A stretch of 64,000 nucleotides of DNA. Source: Actinoplanes utahensis (GTDB taxonomy: Bacteria; Actinomycetota; Actinomycetes; Mycobacteriales; Micromonosporaceae). This document shows, piece by piece, positions 16,615 through 24,470 of the stretch. The DNA is taken from positions 1 through 64,000 of the forward strand of contig NZ_BOMZ01000042.1 of NCBI RefSeq assembly GCF_016862455.1, given 5' to 3'. Made by a program: the position numbers and the translations under genes. Every line of letters begins with the position of its first letter. The stretch's first letter is position 1. The notes beneath the pieces were generated by a model, which made no database searches, was not told where the DNA came from, and saw only the letters and a program-made list of their open reading frames with translations.

Positions 16615-18924
16615 ATGACCCGGAGCGCACGCTCGATCCGGGGGCGTATCGTCCGGATGCTCGCGCTCCCCGTCGCGGCCATGATGCTGCTGCTCGCGGT
16701 CGTCGTGGCCGAGGAGTTCGGCACCTACCGGCTGGCCTCCCGTACCGACCAGGCGATCGCCCTCGACCTGGCCGTCCAGGCGATCGCCCAGGAGATCCAG
16801 ACCGAGCGCGGTGTGACCCTCGGCATGCTGGCCGGCGACACCGCCTTCCGCGAGCAGATCCCGCCCGCCCGGCAGCGGGTCGACGCCCGGCGCGCCGAGG
16901 CCGCTGCGCTGATCGCCGAACGCGGCGACCTGGACGGCCAGGTCGGCGAGGCGCTCGAACAGGCCGCCGCGCTGACCGAGATCCGCGCCGAGGTCGACCG
17001 CGGCGGCGCCGAGCGGACCGAGATCTTCGAGGACTACAACGAGGTCGTCGAGGAGCTCGGCGAGGTGTACTTCGCGCTCGACAACGCCGCCGACGCGACC
17101 ATGCGGCTCGGCTCCGAGTCGCTCGCCATGCTCAACCTGGCCAAGGAGGCGACCGCCCGGCGGACCGCGTTCCTCAACGCGGTGCTCGCGTCCGGAGGCT
17201 TCGCCGAGGGCGAGTTCCTGCGGTTCGTGCAGCTGGGAGCCGACCTGGACGCGGCCCTGGCCGAGTTCGAGGAGTACGCCACCCCGGAGGCGCTCGCCGC
17301 CAAGGACCGCATCTACACCACCGCTCCGGCCAGACGGGCCGAACAGCTGCTGGCCCGGGCGCTGGACTCCGGCGACGGGCAGGTGCTGCGCGCCGACCCG
17401 CAACTGTGGTGGACGTCGGCGAACGCCGTGCTCGCCGACATGGCCAAGCTGGCCGGCGAGATCGGCGCCTCGCTGCGGTCCCGCGCCGAGGTGCTGCGCG
17501 ACGAGGCGAACCTACGGCTGGCCGGGCTCGCCGCGGTGGTCCTGGCCTGCGTCGGCATCGCGATCTATCTGGGTACGGTCGCCGCCCGGTCGGTGGCGAG
17601 CCCGCTGGCCCGGCTGGCGGCCGAGGCCAACCGGCTGGCCGGGGTCCGGCTGCCGGAGGCGGTACGCCGGGCGGTGGACGGCGACGCGACCGGGCCGCCG
17701 GGGCCGATCACGGTCGCGGAGCACGCCAGCGCCGAGGTGCTACTGGTGGCGGACGCGTTCGAGCGGGTGCAGGAGACCGCGTACGAGCTGGCCACCGAAC
17801 AGGCCGCACTGCGCCGGGCCAGTGCCGAGTCCCTCGCCAACCTGGGCCGCCGCAACCAGAACCTGCTGCGCCGCCAGCTCGGCTTCATCACCCGCCTGGA
17901 ACAGGAGGAGTCGAGTCCGGCCGGGCTGGCCAACCTGTTCGAGCTGGATCACCTGGCCACCCGGATGCGGCGCAACGCGGAGAGCCTGCTGGTGCTGGTC
18001 GGCGCGGCCAGCCCCCGGCAGTGGTCCCGGCCGCTGCCGCTGACCGACGTGATCCGGGCCGCGGTGTCCGAGGTCGAGGAGTACCGGCGGGTGTCGCTGC
18101 GCCGGCTCGACGAGCAACTGGTCTCCGGCGCGGTGGTCAGCGGACTCGCCCACATGCTCGCCGAACTGATCGAGAACGGCCTCGCCTTCTCCCCGCCGGA
18201 CATGGACGTGGAGATCCACGGCCGGTCGGTCGACGACGGCTACCTGATCGCCGTCTGTGACCAGGGTGTCGGGATGAGCGAGGAGGAACTGGACCGGGCC
18301 AACCGGCGGCTGCGCGGCGAGGGCGACTTCATCACGGCGCCGGCCCGGTTCCTCGGGCACTACGTGGTCGGCCGGCTCGCCGCCGAGATGGGCATCGACG
18401 TGCACCTGGCCCGGTCCGCGGTGACCGGGGTGACCGCGCGGGTCACCCTGCCCCCGGCCCTGCTCGGCGAGAACCCGGCGGTCGACGCCCCACCGGACGA
18501 GGCCGTCGTGGGGCCCGACCTGCCGTCCCTCAAGCCGCCGGCGGGAAGCACCCCGCTGGCGGTGGAGGTGGTCGACTACGTGGTCCTGGAGGAACGGCCG
18601 GTGGTGCCGGCCCAGCGCCGGCCCGAGCCCGAGCCCACCCTGGGACAGCGCTTCGCCGAGAGCCAGGTCGTCGTCGACGACGGGCACATCGGCAACGGCG
18701 GACACACGGGCAACGGCGCGCACACCGTCAACGGGCTGCGCCGGCGCGTCCCACGAGCGCAGCGGCCGGCGCCGCCCGCCGCCGTCCCGGACAGCCGCCC
18801 CGAGCCGTCGGCGCCGGTGGCCGGCTCCCCCGAGGCGGTGCGCACCCGGCTGACCGCCCTGCGCGACGGCATCCAGCGCGGCGCCGGCCACCACCGGCAC
18901 GCGATGAGTGAGGAGACCCTGTGA
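16615..18924 (+). CDS. conservon sensor kinase CvnA-like (nitrate/nitrite-sensing domain)
   Basis: This 769-residue membrane sensor kinase begins a conservon. A first membrane helix lies at about 16-32, an extracellular helical NIT-type domain at about 40-300 (IQTERGVTLGML is the typical entry), and a second helix at about 304-325. A HAMP-like linker and an ATPase region at about 470-620 follow. The ATPase has ELIENGLAFSPP (N-box), VCDQGVGMSEEEL (G1) and a later G2 region. The conserved helix FELDHLATRMRRNAESLLVL replaces a classical H-box. The C-terminal 140 residues are disordered and include a short tandem GH-x-x-NG repeat at about 686-704. ATGA overlap with the roadblock gene shows coupling. 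In Streptomyces such kinases recruit the downstream proteins in a GPCR-like complex. Confidence 0.92.
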   Translation: MTRSARSIRGRIVRMLALPVAAMMLLLAVVVAEEFGTYRLASRTDQAIALDLAVQAIAQEIQTERGVTLGMLAGDTAFREQIPPARQRVDARRAEAAALIAERGDLDGQVGEALEQAAALTEIRAEVDRGGAERTEIFEDYNEVVEELGEVYFALDNAADATMRLGSESLAMLNLAKEATARRTAFLNAVLASGGFAEGEFLRFVQLGADLDAALAEFEEYATPEALAAKDRIYTTAPARRAEQLLARALDSGDGQVLRADPQLWWTSANAVLADMAKLAGEIGASLRSRAEVLRDEANLRLAGLAAVVLACVGIAIYLGTVAARSVASPLARLAAEANRLAGVRLPEAVRRAVDGDATGPPGPITVAEHASAEVLLVADAFERVQETAYELATEQAALRRASAESLANLGRRNQNLLRRQLGFITRLEQEESSPAGLANLFELDHLATRMRRNAESLLVLVGAASPRQWSRPLPLTDVIRAAVSEVEEYRRVSLRRLDEQLVSGAVVSGLAHMLAELIENGLAFSPPDMDVEIHGRSVDDGYLIAVCDQGVGMSEEELDRANRRLRGEGDFITAPARFLGHYVVGRLAAEMGIDVHLARSAVTGVTARVTLPPALLGENPAVDAPPDEAVVGPDLPSLKPPAGSTPLAVEVVDYVVLEERPVVPAQRRPEPEPTLGQRFAESQVVVDDGHIGNGGHTGNGAHTVNGLRRRVPRAQRPAPPAAVPDSRPEPSAPVAGSPEAVRTRLTALRDGIQRGAGHHRHAMSEETL

Positions 18925-19346
18925 GCGTCGAGGCCCCTGCCGACCGCCATCAGTTCAACTGGCTGCTGGGCAACTTCGTCCATCAGACCGACGGGGTTCG
19001 GGACGCCGTGGCGGTCTCGTCCGACGGGCTGCTGATCGCCGCGTCCGACGGCCTGGCCCGCGCGGAGGCGGACCAGCTCGGCGCGATCGTCTCCAGCATG
19101 GCGAGCCTGGCCCGCAGCGCGTCGCGCCGCTACGACTTCGCCGGCCTCAAACTGATCATGATCGAGATGCACCGGGGCTTCCTGGTGATCTCGGTGATCC
19201 CGGGCGGCAGCTGCCTGGGCGTGGTCGCCGCCGGGGACAGCGATCTCGGCCTGGTCGGCTACGAGATCTCCCTGCTCGCCGACCGCTTCGGCGACCTGCT
19301 CACCCCGGCCCTGATCGCCGAGTCCCGGCAGCATCTCCCCCGATGA
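18921..19346 (+). CDS. roadblock/LC7 domain protein (CvnB-like)
   Basis: This 141-residue single-domain roadblock/LC7 protein has NWLLGNFVHQTDGVRDAVAVSSDGLLIAASDGL at the N-terminus and SSMASLARSASRRYDFAGLKLIMIEMHRGFLVI in the middle, a near-consensus CvnB sequence. Roadblock proteins regulate small GTPases, and here the partner is the conservon GTPase two genes downstream. GTG 18921 overlaps the kinase stop, and its own stop overlaps the DUF742 gene as ATGA. It is cytoplasmic and expected to associate with the membrane kinase. Confidence 0.95.
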   Translation: MSVEAPADRHQFNWLLGNFVHQTDGVRDAVAVSSDGLLIAASDGLARAEADQLGAIVSSMASLARSASRRYDFAGLKLIMIEMHRGFLVISVIPGGSCLGVVAAGDSDLGLVGYEISLLADRFGDLLTPALIAESRQHLPR

Positions 19347-19681
19347 GCACGGACGGGGAGGACATGGTGGTCCGGCCGTTCATGCTGACCGGCGGGCGGA
19401 CCACGCCACTGCACGACGGGCTTCGGATCGAGACCCAGTTGTACGCCGTACCCGCCGCCCTGTCGGCGCCGCTGCGTTTCGAGTCGCGGCGGATCGTCGA
19501 GCTGTGCCAGCGGCCGATGTCCGTCGCCGACCTGGCCGCGACCCTGCGGGCCCCGCTCGGCGTGGTCCGGGTGATCGTCGCGGACCTGATCACCCAGGAC
19601 CTCCTGCGCGCCGGGGAGGCGCCGGGTGAGCTGACCACCATGTTGATCGAAAGGATCCGGGATCGTGTTCGGGCGCTCTAG
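19343..19681 (+). CDS. DUF742 protein (CvnC-like)
   Basis: This 112-residue protein of the DUF742 family starts MSTDGEDMVVRPFMLTGGRT. It has a winged-helix-like segment, RRIVELCQRPMSVADLAATLRAPLGVVRVIVADL, and the usual ending LLTT/LERV-like (LTTMLIERIRDRVRAL). It is the third conservon gene and is always found with the other three. Its 3' end overlaps the GTPase start by 17 nt. In Streptomyces the protein joins the membrane complex; DNA binding has not been shown as far as I know. Confidence 0.94.
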   Translation: MSTDGEDMVVRPFMLTGGRTTPLHDGLRIETQLYAVPAALSAPLRFESRRIVELCQRPMSVADLAATLRAPLGVVRVIVADLITQDLLRAGEAPGELTTMLIERIRDRVRAL

Positions 19682-20261
19682 CACGGTGACGGCGGCGGCG
19701 CCGGTCGCCGTCAAAATCGTCGTCAGCGGCGGGTTCGGGGTCGGCAAGACCACCTTCGTCAGCGCCATCTCGGAGATCGAGCCGCTGGTCACCGAGGCGG
19801 AGCTGACCGAGAAGTCGATCGGGGTGGACGACACGTCGGCGGTCGCCGGGAAGACGACCACGACGGTGGCGCTGGACTTCGGCCGGATCACCCTGGACGA
19901 GACGCTGCTGCTCTACCTGTTCGGGACGCCGGGGCAGGACCGGTTCGCGTTCCTCTGGGACGACCTGGTGAACGGGGCGCTCGGCGCGATCGTGCTCGTC
20001 GACACCCGCCGGATCGAGGACTGCTTCCCGGCGATCGACTACTTCGAGGAGCACGAGATCCCGTTCATCATCGGGGTGAACGCGTTCGACGGGGCACGCC
20101 GTTTCGAGCTGACCGAGATCCGTGACGCGCTCGGGGTCGCGGACGGCATGCCGATGCTGGAATGCGACGCCCGCCGGCGCGAGTCCGTCAAGTCGGTGCT
20201 CGTCGCCCTGACCGAACGGGTCCTGGCCCGCCGCGTCGACCGCCGAGTCGGCCAGTCCTGA
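19665..20261 (+). CDS. conservon small GTPase (CvnD-like)
   Basis: This 198-residue Ras-like GTPase of the MglA/CvnD type has P-loop GGFGVGKTT at residues 21-29, switch region TTVALDFGRI, G3 motif LFGTPGQDRF and G4-like GVNAFDG. The N-terminal MFGRSS leads straight into the first strand. The GTG at 19665 lies within the end of the DUF742 gene. It completes the conservon operon; the cytochrome P450 gene that often follows (cvnE) is absent, and a strong hairpin begins 5 nt after the stop. Confidence 0.94.
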   Translation: MFGRSSTVTAAAPVAVKIVVSGGFGVGKTTFVSAISEIEPLVTEAELTEKSIGVDDTSAVAGKTTTTVALDFGRITLDETLLLYLFGTPGQDRFAFLWDDLVNGALGAIVLVDTRRIEDCFPAIDYFEEHEIPFIIGVNAFDGARRFELTEIRDALGVADGMPMLECDARRRESVKSVLVALTERVLARRVDRRVGQS

Positions 20262-20265
20262 GGAA

Positions 20266-20322
20266 CCGGCTGGTCGTCACTGCCGTCTCGGCGGCGCCGG
20301 GACGGCAGTGACGACCAGCCGG
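20266..20322. repeat. 57-nt family palindrome, copy 2 (terminator-like)
   Basis: Arms 20266-20287 and 20301-20322 are exact 22-bp complements with a 13-nt loop. It sits 5 nt after the GTPase stop and 98 nt from the stop of the convergent acetyltransferase gene, so it can end both transcripts. Ends and inner sequence match the other family copies. Confidence 0.85.
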
Positions 20323-20419
20323 AGAGAACCACCGCATATGCCCGCAGCGGGCGGGTCGGCCGTGCCCGGCCGCCCACCCGCCCCGGAGCGCCACGGTTCT
20401 GTTCGTGGCCCGTACCGGA

Positions 20420-21010
20420 TCAGGGTTTCTCGGTGAGGACGCCGTCCGTTTCGAGGTACGCCGCACCGGTCGCCGGGCAGACCCAGGCGTCGCCCTCGGC
20501 GACCAGCGGCCGGCCGGCGCGGCCGACCCAGCCGACGCGCCGGGCCGGAACGCCGACGACGAGCGCGAAGTCGGGGACGTCCTTGGTGACGACGGCGCCG
20601 GCGGCGACCAGGGCCCAGCGGCCGACGGTGACCGGCGCGACGCAGACCGCCCGCGCGCCGATCGCGGCGCCCTCGCCGACGGTGACGCCGACAGCGGTCC
20701 AGTCGTCGCCGGTCTTGAGACGGCCGTCGGGGGTGACGGCGCGCGGGTACTCGTCGTTGGTGAGGACCGCGGCCGGGCCGACGAAGACGCCGTCGCCGAG
20801 GCGGGCCGGTTCGTAGACGAGGGCGTGGTTCTGCAGCTTGCAGTTGTCGCCGAGGACGACACCGGGGCCGACGTAGGCGCCGCGGCCGATGATGCAGTCC
20901 CGTCCGATCGTGGCGTCCTCCCGAATCTGGGCGAGATGCCAGATCCGGGTGCCCTCGCCGACACCGGCCCGTTCGTCGACGTCGGCGGTCGGAGCGACGG
21001 TCACTGGCAT
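20420..21010 (-). CDS. left-handed beta-helix N-acetyltransferase for amino sugars (WlbB-type)
   Basis: This 196-residue hexapeptide-repeat acyltransferase acetylates an amino group on a nucleotide sugar. The left-handed beta-helix is visible as repeats ATIGRDCIIGRGAYVGPGVVLGDN and VTVGEGAAIGARAVCVAPVTVG. The loop LTNDEYPRA is the signature of WlbB/WbpD/FdtC enzymes that N-acetylate 3-amino sugars. The C-terminal extension CPATG resembles the tail of this group. ATG 21010 is chosen because GGAAGG lies upstream and the extra upstream frame has no homology. It is divergent from a MocA dehydrogenase, epimerase and aminotransferase, which fits a UDP-2,3-diamino-uronate or related amino-sugar pathway. 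Confidence 0.88.
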   Translation of the reverse strand: MPVTVAPTADVDERAGVGEGTRIWHLAQIREDATIGRDCIIGRGAYVGPGVVLGDNCKLQNHALVYEPARLGDGVFVGPAAVLTNDEYPRAVTPDGRLKTGDDWTAVGVTVGEGAAIGARAVCVAPVTVGRWALVAAGAVVTKDVPDFALVVGVPARRVGWVGRAGRPLVAEGDAWVCPATGAAYLETDGVLTEKP

Positions 21011-21060
21011 GCGCGAGCCTTCCGGAGAGTGCGGCGGAGATCCGGCACAGGGTAGTGCCC

Positions 21061-21082
21061 GCCGACATGAGAAGTTGTCGGC
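21061..21082. promoter_or_regulatory. inverted repeat between divergent amino-sugar genes
   Basis: GCCGACA (21061-21067) and TGTCGGC (21076-21082) form 7-bp arms around an 8-nt spacer in the 251-nt gap between the acetyltransferase and dehydrogenase genes. It could be an operator shared by both units. No regulator gene is adjacent. Confidence 0.35.
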
Positions 21083-21261
21083 AAAGCGACGGTGGGTGTC
21101 CAATCTGGCCGTGCGGCGTAGTCGCGGATGACCGAAGGTATCGGGCTGTCCCCCGCCTCCGCCGGAAATCCACTCACGATCTGGCGTACGGCCACCGGGG
21201 ATCGATAGCTTTCCAGCGGGCCGCGTCCGGGGTCCGTCCACTTCCGACGAAACGGATCGCT

Positions 21262-22326
21262 GTGAATTCTCAGCCTCCCGCGCCCATCGGCGTGGCCGTC
21301 GTCGGGGCCGGTTACTGGGGCCCCAACCTCGTCCGCAACTTCCAGGGCAGCTCCGCCTTCCACCTGCGCTGGCTCTGCGACCTCGACGTCGAGCGGGCCC
21401 AGCGGGTGCTCGGCGACTACTCGACCGTGCGGGTCTCGGCGGATCTCGACGAGGTGCTCGCCGACCCGGACGTGCACGCCGTCGCCATCGCCACGCCCGC
21501 CGGCACCCACCTGCCGGTCGCCATGGCCGCGCTGCGGGCCGGCAAGCACGTGCTGGTGGAGAAGCCGCTCGCGGCCACCTACGCCGAGGGGCTCGAGCTG
21601 GTCGAGGAGGCCGGCCGGCGCGGGCTGACCCTGATGTGCGACCACACCTACTGCTACACCCCGGCGGTGCTGCGCATCCGTCAGCTGCTCGCCGACGGGG
21701 AGCTGGGCGAGCTGCACTTCCTCGATTCGGTACGGATCAACCTCGGTCTCGTCCAGCGCGACATCGACGTGATCTGGGACCTGGCGCCGCACGACCTGTC
21801 GATCCTCGACTTCGTGCTGCCGCCGTCGGTGCGCCCGATCGCGGTCGCCGCGCACGGCGCCGACGGGATCGGCGCCGGCCGGGCCTGCGTCGCCTACCTG
21901 ACGTTGCAGCTCAGCAACGGCGCGATCGCGCACATCCACGTGAACTGGCTGTCCCCGGTGAAGGTCCGCACCGCGATCATCGGCGGTTCGAAGCGGACCC
22001 TGGTGTGGGACGACCTGAACCCCAGTCAACGGCTTTCGCTGTACGACCGGGGCGTGGACGTGGCCTCGCCGGAGGAGCTCGAGGACGAGCAGCGACGCGA
22101 CATCCTGGTGTCGTACCGGTCCGGGGACATGGTCGCCCCGGCGCTGACCGAGCGCGAGGCGCTGCGGACGATGGTCGACGAGTACGCGCGGGCCATCACC
22201 ACCGGAACTCCCGCACTGACCGACGGCCGGTCCGGGCTGCGGGTGCTGGAGATCCTCCAGGCCGCCTCGCGCAGCCTGGCCGAGGGCGGAACCATGATCA
22301 AGCTTGACGAAAGGCACATGGCGTGA
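21262..22326 (+). CDS. Gfo/Idh/MocA family nucleotide-sugar dehydrogenase
   Basis: This is a 354-residue NAD(P)-dependent oxidoreductase. The Rossmann turn GVAVVGAGYWGPNLVRNF is at residues about 9-26, the catalytic motif EKP in HVLVEKPLA is near residue 103, and the substrate domain has CDHTYCYTP and WDLAPHDLSIL. The YWGPN and DLAPHD forms are typical of the WlbA-like branch that oxidises the 3-hydroxyl of UDP-N-acetyl-glucuronate. The GTG at 21262 has no strong ribosome site. It overlaps the next gene by four bases (GTGA) in a three-gene operon ending with an aminotransferase. Together with the divergent N-acetyltransferase this is a dehydrogenase-aminotransferase-acetyltransferase set for an amino sugar. 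Confidence 0.9.
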   Translation: MNSQPPAPIGVAVVGAGYWGPNLVRNFQGSSAFHLRWLCDLDVERAQRVLGDYSTVRVSADLDEVLADPDVHAVAIATPAGTHLPVAMAALRAGKHVLVEKPLAATYAEGLELVEEAGRRGLTLMCDHTYCYTPAVLRIRQLLADGELGELHFLDSVRINLGLVQRDIDVIWDLAPHDLSILDFVLPPSVRPIAVAAHGADGIGAGRACVAYLTLQLSNGAIAHIHVNWLSPVKVRTAIIGGSKRTLVWDDLNPSQRLSLYDRGVDVASPEELEDEQRRDILVSYRSGDMVAPALTEREALRTMVDEYARAITTGTPALTDGRSGLRVLEILQAASRSLAEGGTMIKLDERHMA

Positions 22327-23288
22327 CTGGGGTACAGATCGAGGGCGCGCGCGCTCTCGTCACCGGCGGAGCGGGCACGATCGGCTCCCACGTCGTCGAC
22401 GAGCTGGTGCGCGAGGGCGCGTCGGAGATCGTCATTCTCGACAACTTCGTGCGGGGCGTCTCCTCGAACCTCGCCTGGGCGGTGGAGAACGGGCCGGTCC
22501 GCGTCGTCGAGGGGGACATCCGCGACCGCGAGCTGGTCTCCGCCCTCACCGCCGGCAAGGACCTCGTCTTCCACCTGGCGGCCATCCGGATCACCCAGTG
22601 CGCCGAGGAGCCGCGGCTGGCGAACGAGGTGCTCGTCGACGGCACCTTCAACGTCATCGAGGCGGCCGCCGAGGCGGGGGTGAAGAAGCTGATCGCGTCG
22701 TCGTCGGCGTCGGTCTACGGGCTGGCCGAGGAGTTCCCGACCACCGAGCGGCACCACCCGTACAACAACGACACGTTCTACGGCGCGGCGAAGGCGTTCA
22801 ACGAGGCGACGCTGCGCAGCTTCAAGGCGATGAAGGGCCTGGACTACGTCGCCCTGCGGTACTTCAACGTGTACGGCCCGCGGATGGACATCCACGGCCT
22901 CTACACCGAGGTGCTGATCCGCTGGATGGAGCGGATCGAGTCGGGCACTCCCCCGCTGATCCTCGGCGACGGCCTGGCCACCATGGACTTCGTGCACGTC
23001 GCCGACATCGCCCGCGCCAACATCCTGGCGGCCCGCGCCGACGTCACCGACGAGGTGTTCAACATCGCGAGCCACACCGAGACCAGCCTCAAGGAGCTGG
23101 CCGCCGCGCTCAGCGCCGTGATGAAGTCGGACCTGGCGCCGGAGCACGGCCCGGCCCGCGCGGTCAACGGCGTCACCCGGCGCCTGGCCGACATCTCCCT
23201 CGCCGAACGCAAGCTGGGCTGGAAGCCGCAGCTCACCCTCGAAGAGGGCCTGCGGGGCCTGGTCGACTGGTGGCGGGCCTCCCAGTGA
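22323..23288 (+). CDS. NAD-dependent epimerase/dehydratase (SDR family)
   Basis: This 321-residue extended short-chain dehydrogenase acts on a nucleotide sugar. The NAD site TGGAGTIGSHVVDEL is at residues 14-28. The catalytic region reads SSSASVYG and then FYGAAKAFNEA, that is Tyr-x-x-x-Lys with the Ser two strands earlier. RYFNVYGPRMD is a UDP-sugar epimerase/dehydratase signature. The GTG start overlaps the dehydrogenase stop and its own stop overlaps the aminotransferase start (GTGA). It could be a 4-epimerase or 4,6-dehydratase for the amino sugar made here; sequence alone does not decide. Confidence 0.9.
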   Translation: MTGVQIEGARALVTGGAGTIGSHVVDELVREGASEIVILDNFVRGVSSNLAWAVENGPVRVVEGDIRDRELVSALTAGKDLVFHLAAIRITQCAEEPRLANEVLVDGTFNVIEAAAEAGVKKLIASSSASVYGLAEEFPTTERHHPYNNDTFYGAAKAFNEATLRSFKAMKGLDYVALRYFNVYGPRMDIHGLYTEVLIRWMERIESGTPPLILGDGLATMDFVHVADIARANILAARADVTDEVFNIASHTETSLKELAAALSAVMKSDLAPEHGPARAVNGVTRRLADISLAERKLGWKPQLTLEEGLRGLVDWWRASQ

Positions 23289-24403
23289 TCCCGGTGATGA
23301 TCCCCGACCTCGGGGAAGAGGAGGCGCAGGCCGCGGCCGAGGCGATCCGGTCCGGCTGGGTCGCCCAGGGGCCGCGCGTCGCCCGGTTCGAGACCGAGTT
23401 CGCGGCCACCGTCGGCGCCGAGCACGGCGTCGCCGTGTCGTCCTGCACGACCGGCCTGCACCTGGCGCTGGTGCTGCTCGGCATCGGGCCCGGCGACGAG
23501 GTGATCGTGCCGTCGCTGTCGTTCATCGCCACCGCCAACGCGGTCCGCTATGTCGGGGCCACGCCGGTCTTCGCCGACGTGGAGCTGACCACCGGGAACG
23601 TCACGGTGGAGACGGTGGACGCGGTCCGCACCGAACGGACCCGGGCGGTCGTCGCGGTGCATCAGGGCGGCGTGCCGTTCGACACGGCCGGGCTGCGCAA
23701 GGCCGCGGAGAGCTGGGACGTCGGGCTGGTCGAGGACGCCGCGTGCGCGGCCGGTTCGACGGTGTACGGGCAGCCGGCCGGCGCCGGAGCCCGGGTGGCG
23801 GCCTGGTCGTTCCACCCGCGCAAGCTGCTCACCACCGGCGAGGGCGGCATGGTGACCGTCGACGACGCCGAGTCCGCGGCCCGGCTGCGGCGGCTTCGCG
23901 AGCACGGCATGAACGTGTCGGCCGCCGACCGGCACGCGGCGAAGCAGCCGGTGCTGGAGGCGTACCTGGAGACGGCCTTCAACTACCGGATGACCGACAT
24001 CCAGGCGGCGGTCGGGCTCGTGCAGCTCGGCAAGCTGGCCGGTCTGGTGGCGCAGCGGCGTGCCCTGGCCGCCCGCTACCATGCGCTGCTCGCGGAGATC
24101 GACGGCCTGGTGCCGGTGCGGGACCCGGCGTACGGGACGACGAACTACCAGTCGTTCTGGGTGCTGCTCGACGGCTTCCGGACGAGCCGCGACGAGGTGC
24201 TGACGTCACTGGCGGCGCAGGGTGTGTCGGCCCGGCGGGGCATCATGGCGGCCCACCTGGAACCGGCGTACGCGGACGTGACCCCGGCGCCGCTGCCGGT
24301 GACCGAGCGGATCACCCGAGAGTCGCTGATCCTGCCGCTGCATCACAAGCTCACCGAAGCCGACCAGAACCACATCGTCGAAGTCCTCCGCACCCTCGCG
24401 TGA
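23285..24403 (+). CDS. DegT/DnrJ/EryC1/StrS aminotransferase
   Basis: This 372-residue PLP-dependent sugar aminotransferase converts a keto nucleotide sugar to an amino sugar. Landmarks are IRSGWVAQGPRVARFE, SSCTTGLHLAL, VPSLSFIATANAV, EDAACAAGS, the PLP lysine in SFHPRKLLTTGEGGM, and LETAFNYRMTDIQAAVGL. GTG 23285 overlaps the epimerase stop. It is the last gene of the operon and is followed by a hairpin. A second enzyme of the same family lies at 29718, so the locus probably makes two different amino sugars. Confidence 0.92.
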   Translation: MIPVMIPDLGEEEAQAAAEAIRSGWVAQGPRVARFETEFAATVGAEHGVAVSSCTTGLHLALVLLGIGPGDEVIVPSLSFIATANAVRYVGATPVFADVELTTGNVTVETVDAVRTERTRAVVAVHQGGVPFDTAGLRKAAESWDVGLVEDAACAAGSTVYGQPAGAGARVAAWSFHPRKLLTTGEGGMVTVDDAESAARLRRLREHGMNVSAADRHAAKQPVLEAYLETAFNYRMTDIQAAVGLVQLGKLAGLVAQRRALAARYHALLAEIDGLVPVRDPAYGTTNYQSFWVLLDGFRTSRDEVLTSLAAQGVSARRGIMAAHLEPAYADVTPAPLPVTERITRESLILPLHHKLTEADQNHIVEVLRTLA

Positions 24404-24413
24404 GTACCACGTC

Positions 24414-24448
24414 CGACGGCCGCCGCCCTGCCGGGGCGGCGGCCGTCG
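24414..24448. terminator. 15-bp hairpin between convergent genes
   Basis: Arms 24414-24428 and 24434-24448 pair perfectly around a 5-nt loop, 11 nt after the aminotransferase stop and 23 nt from the end of the convergent asparagine-synthase-like gene. It probably terminates both. Confidence 0.75.
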
Positions 24449-24470
24449 TCGCACATCCGCGGGGTACCGC

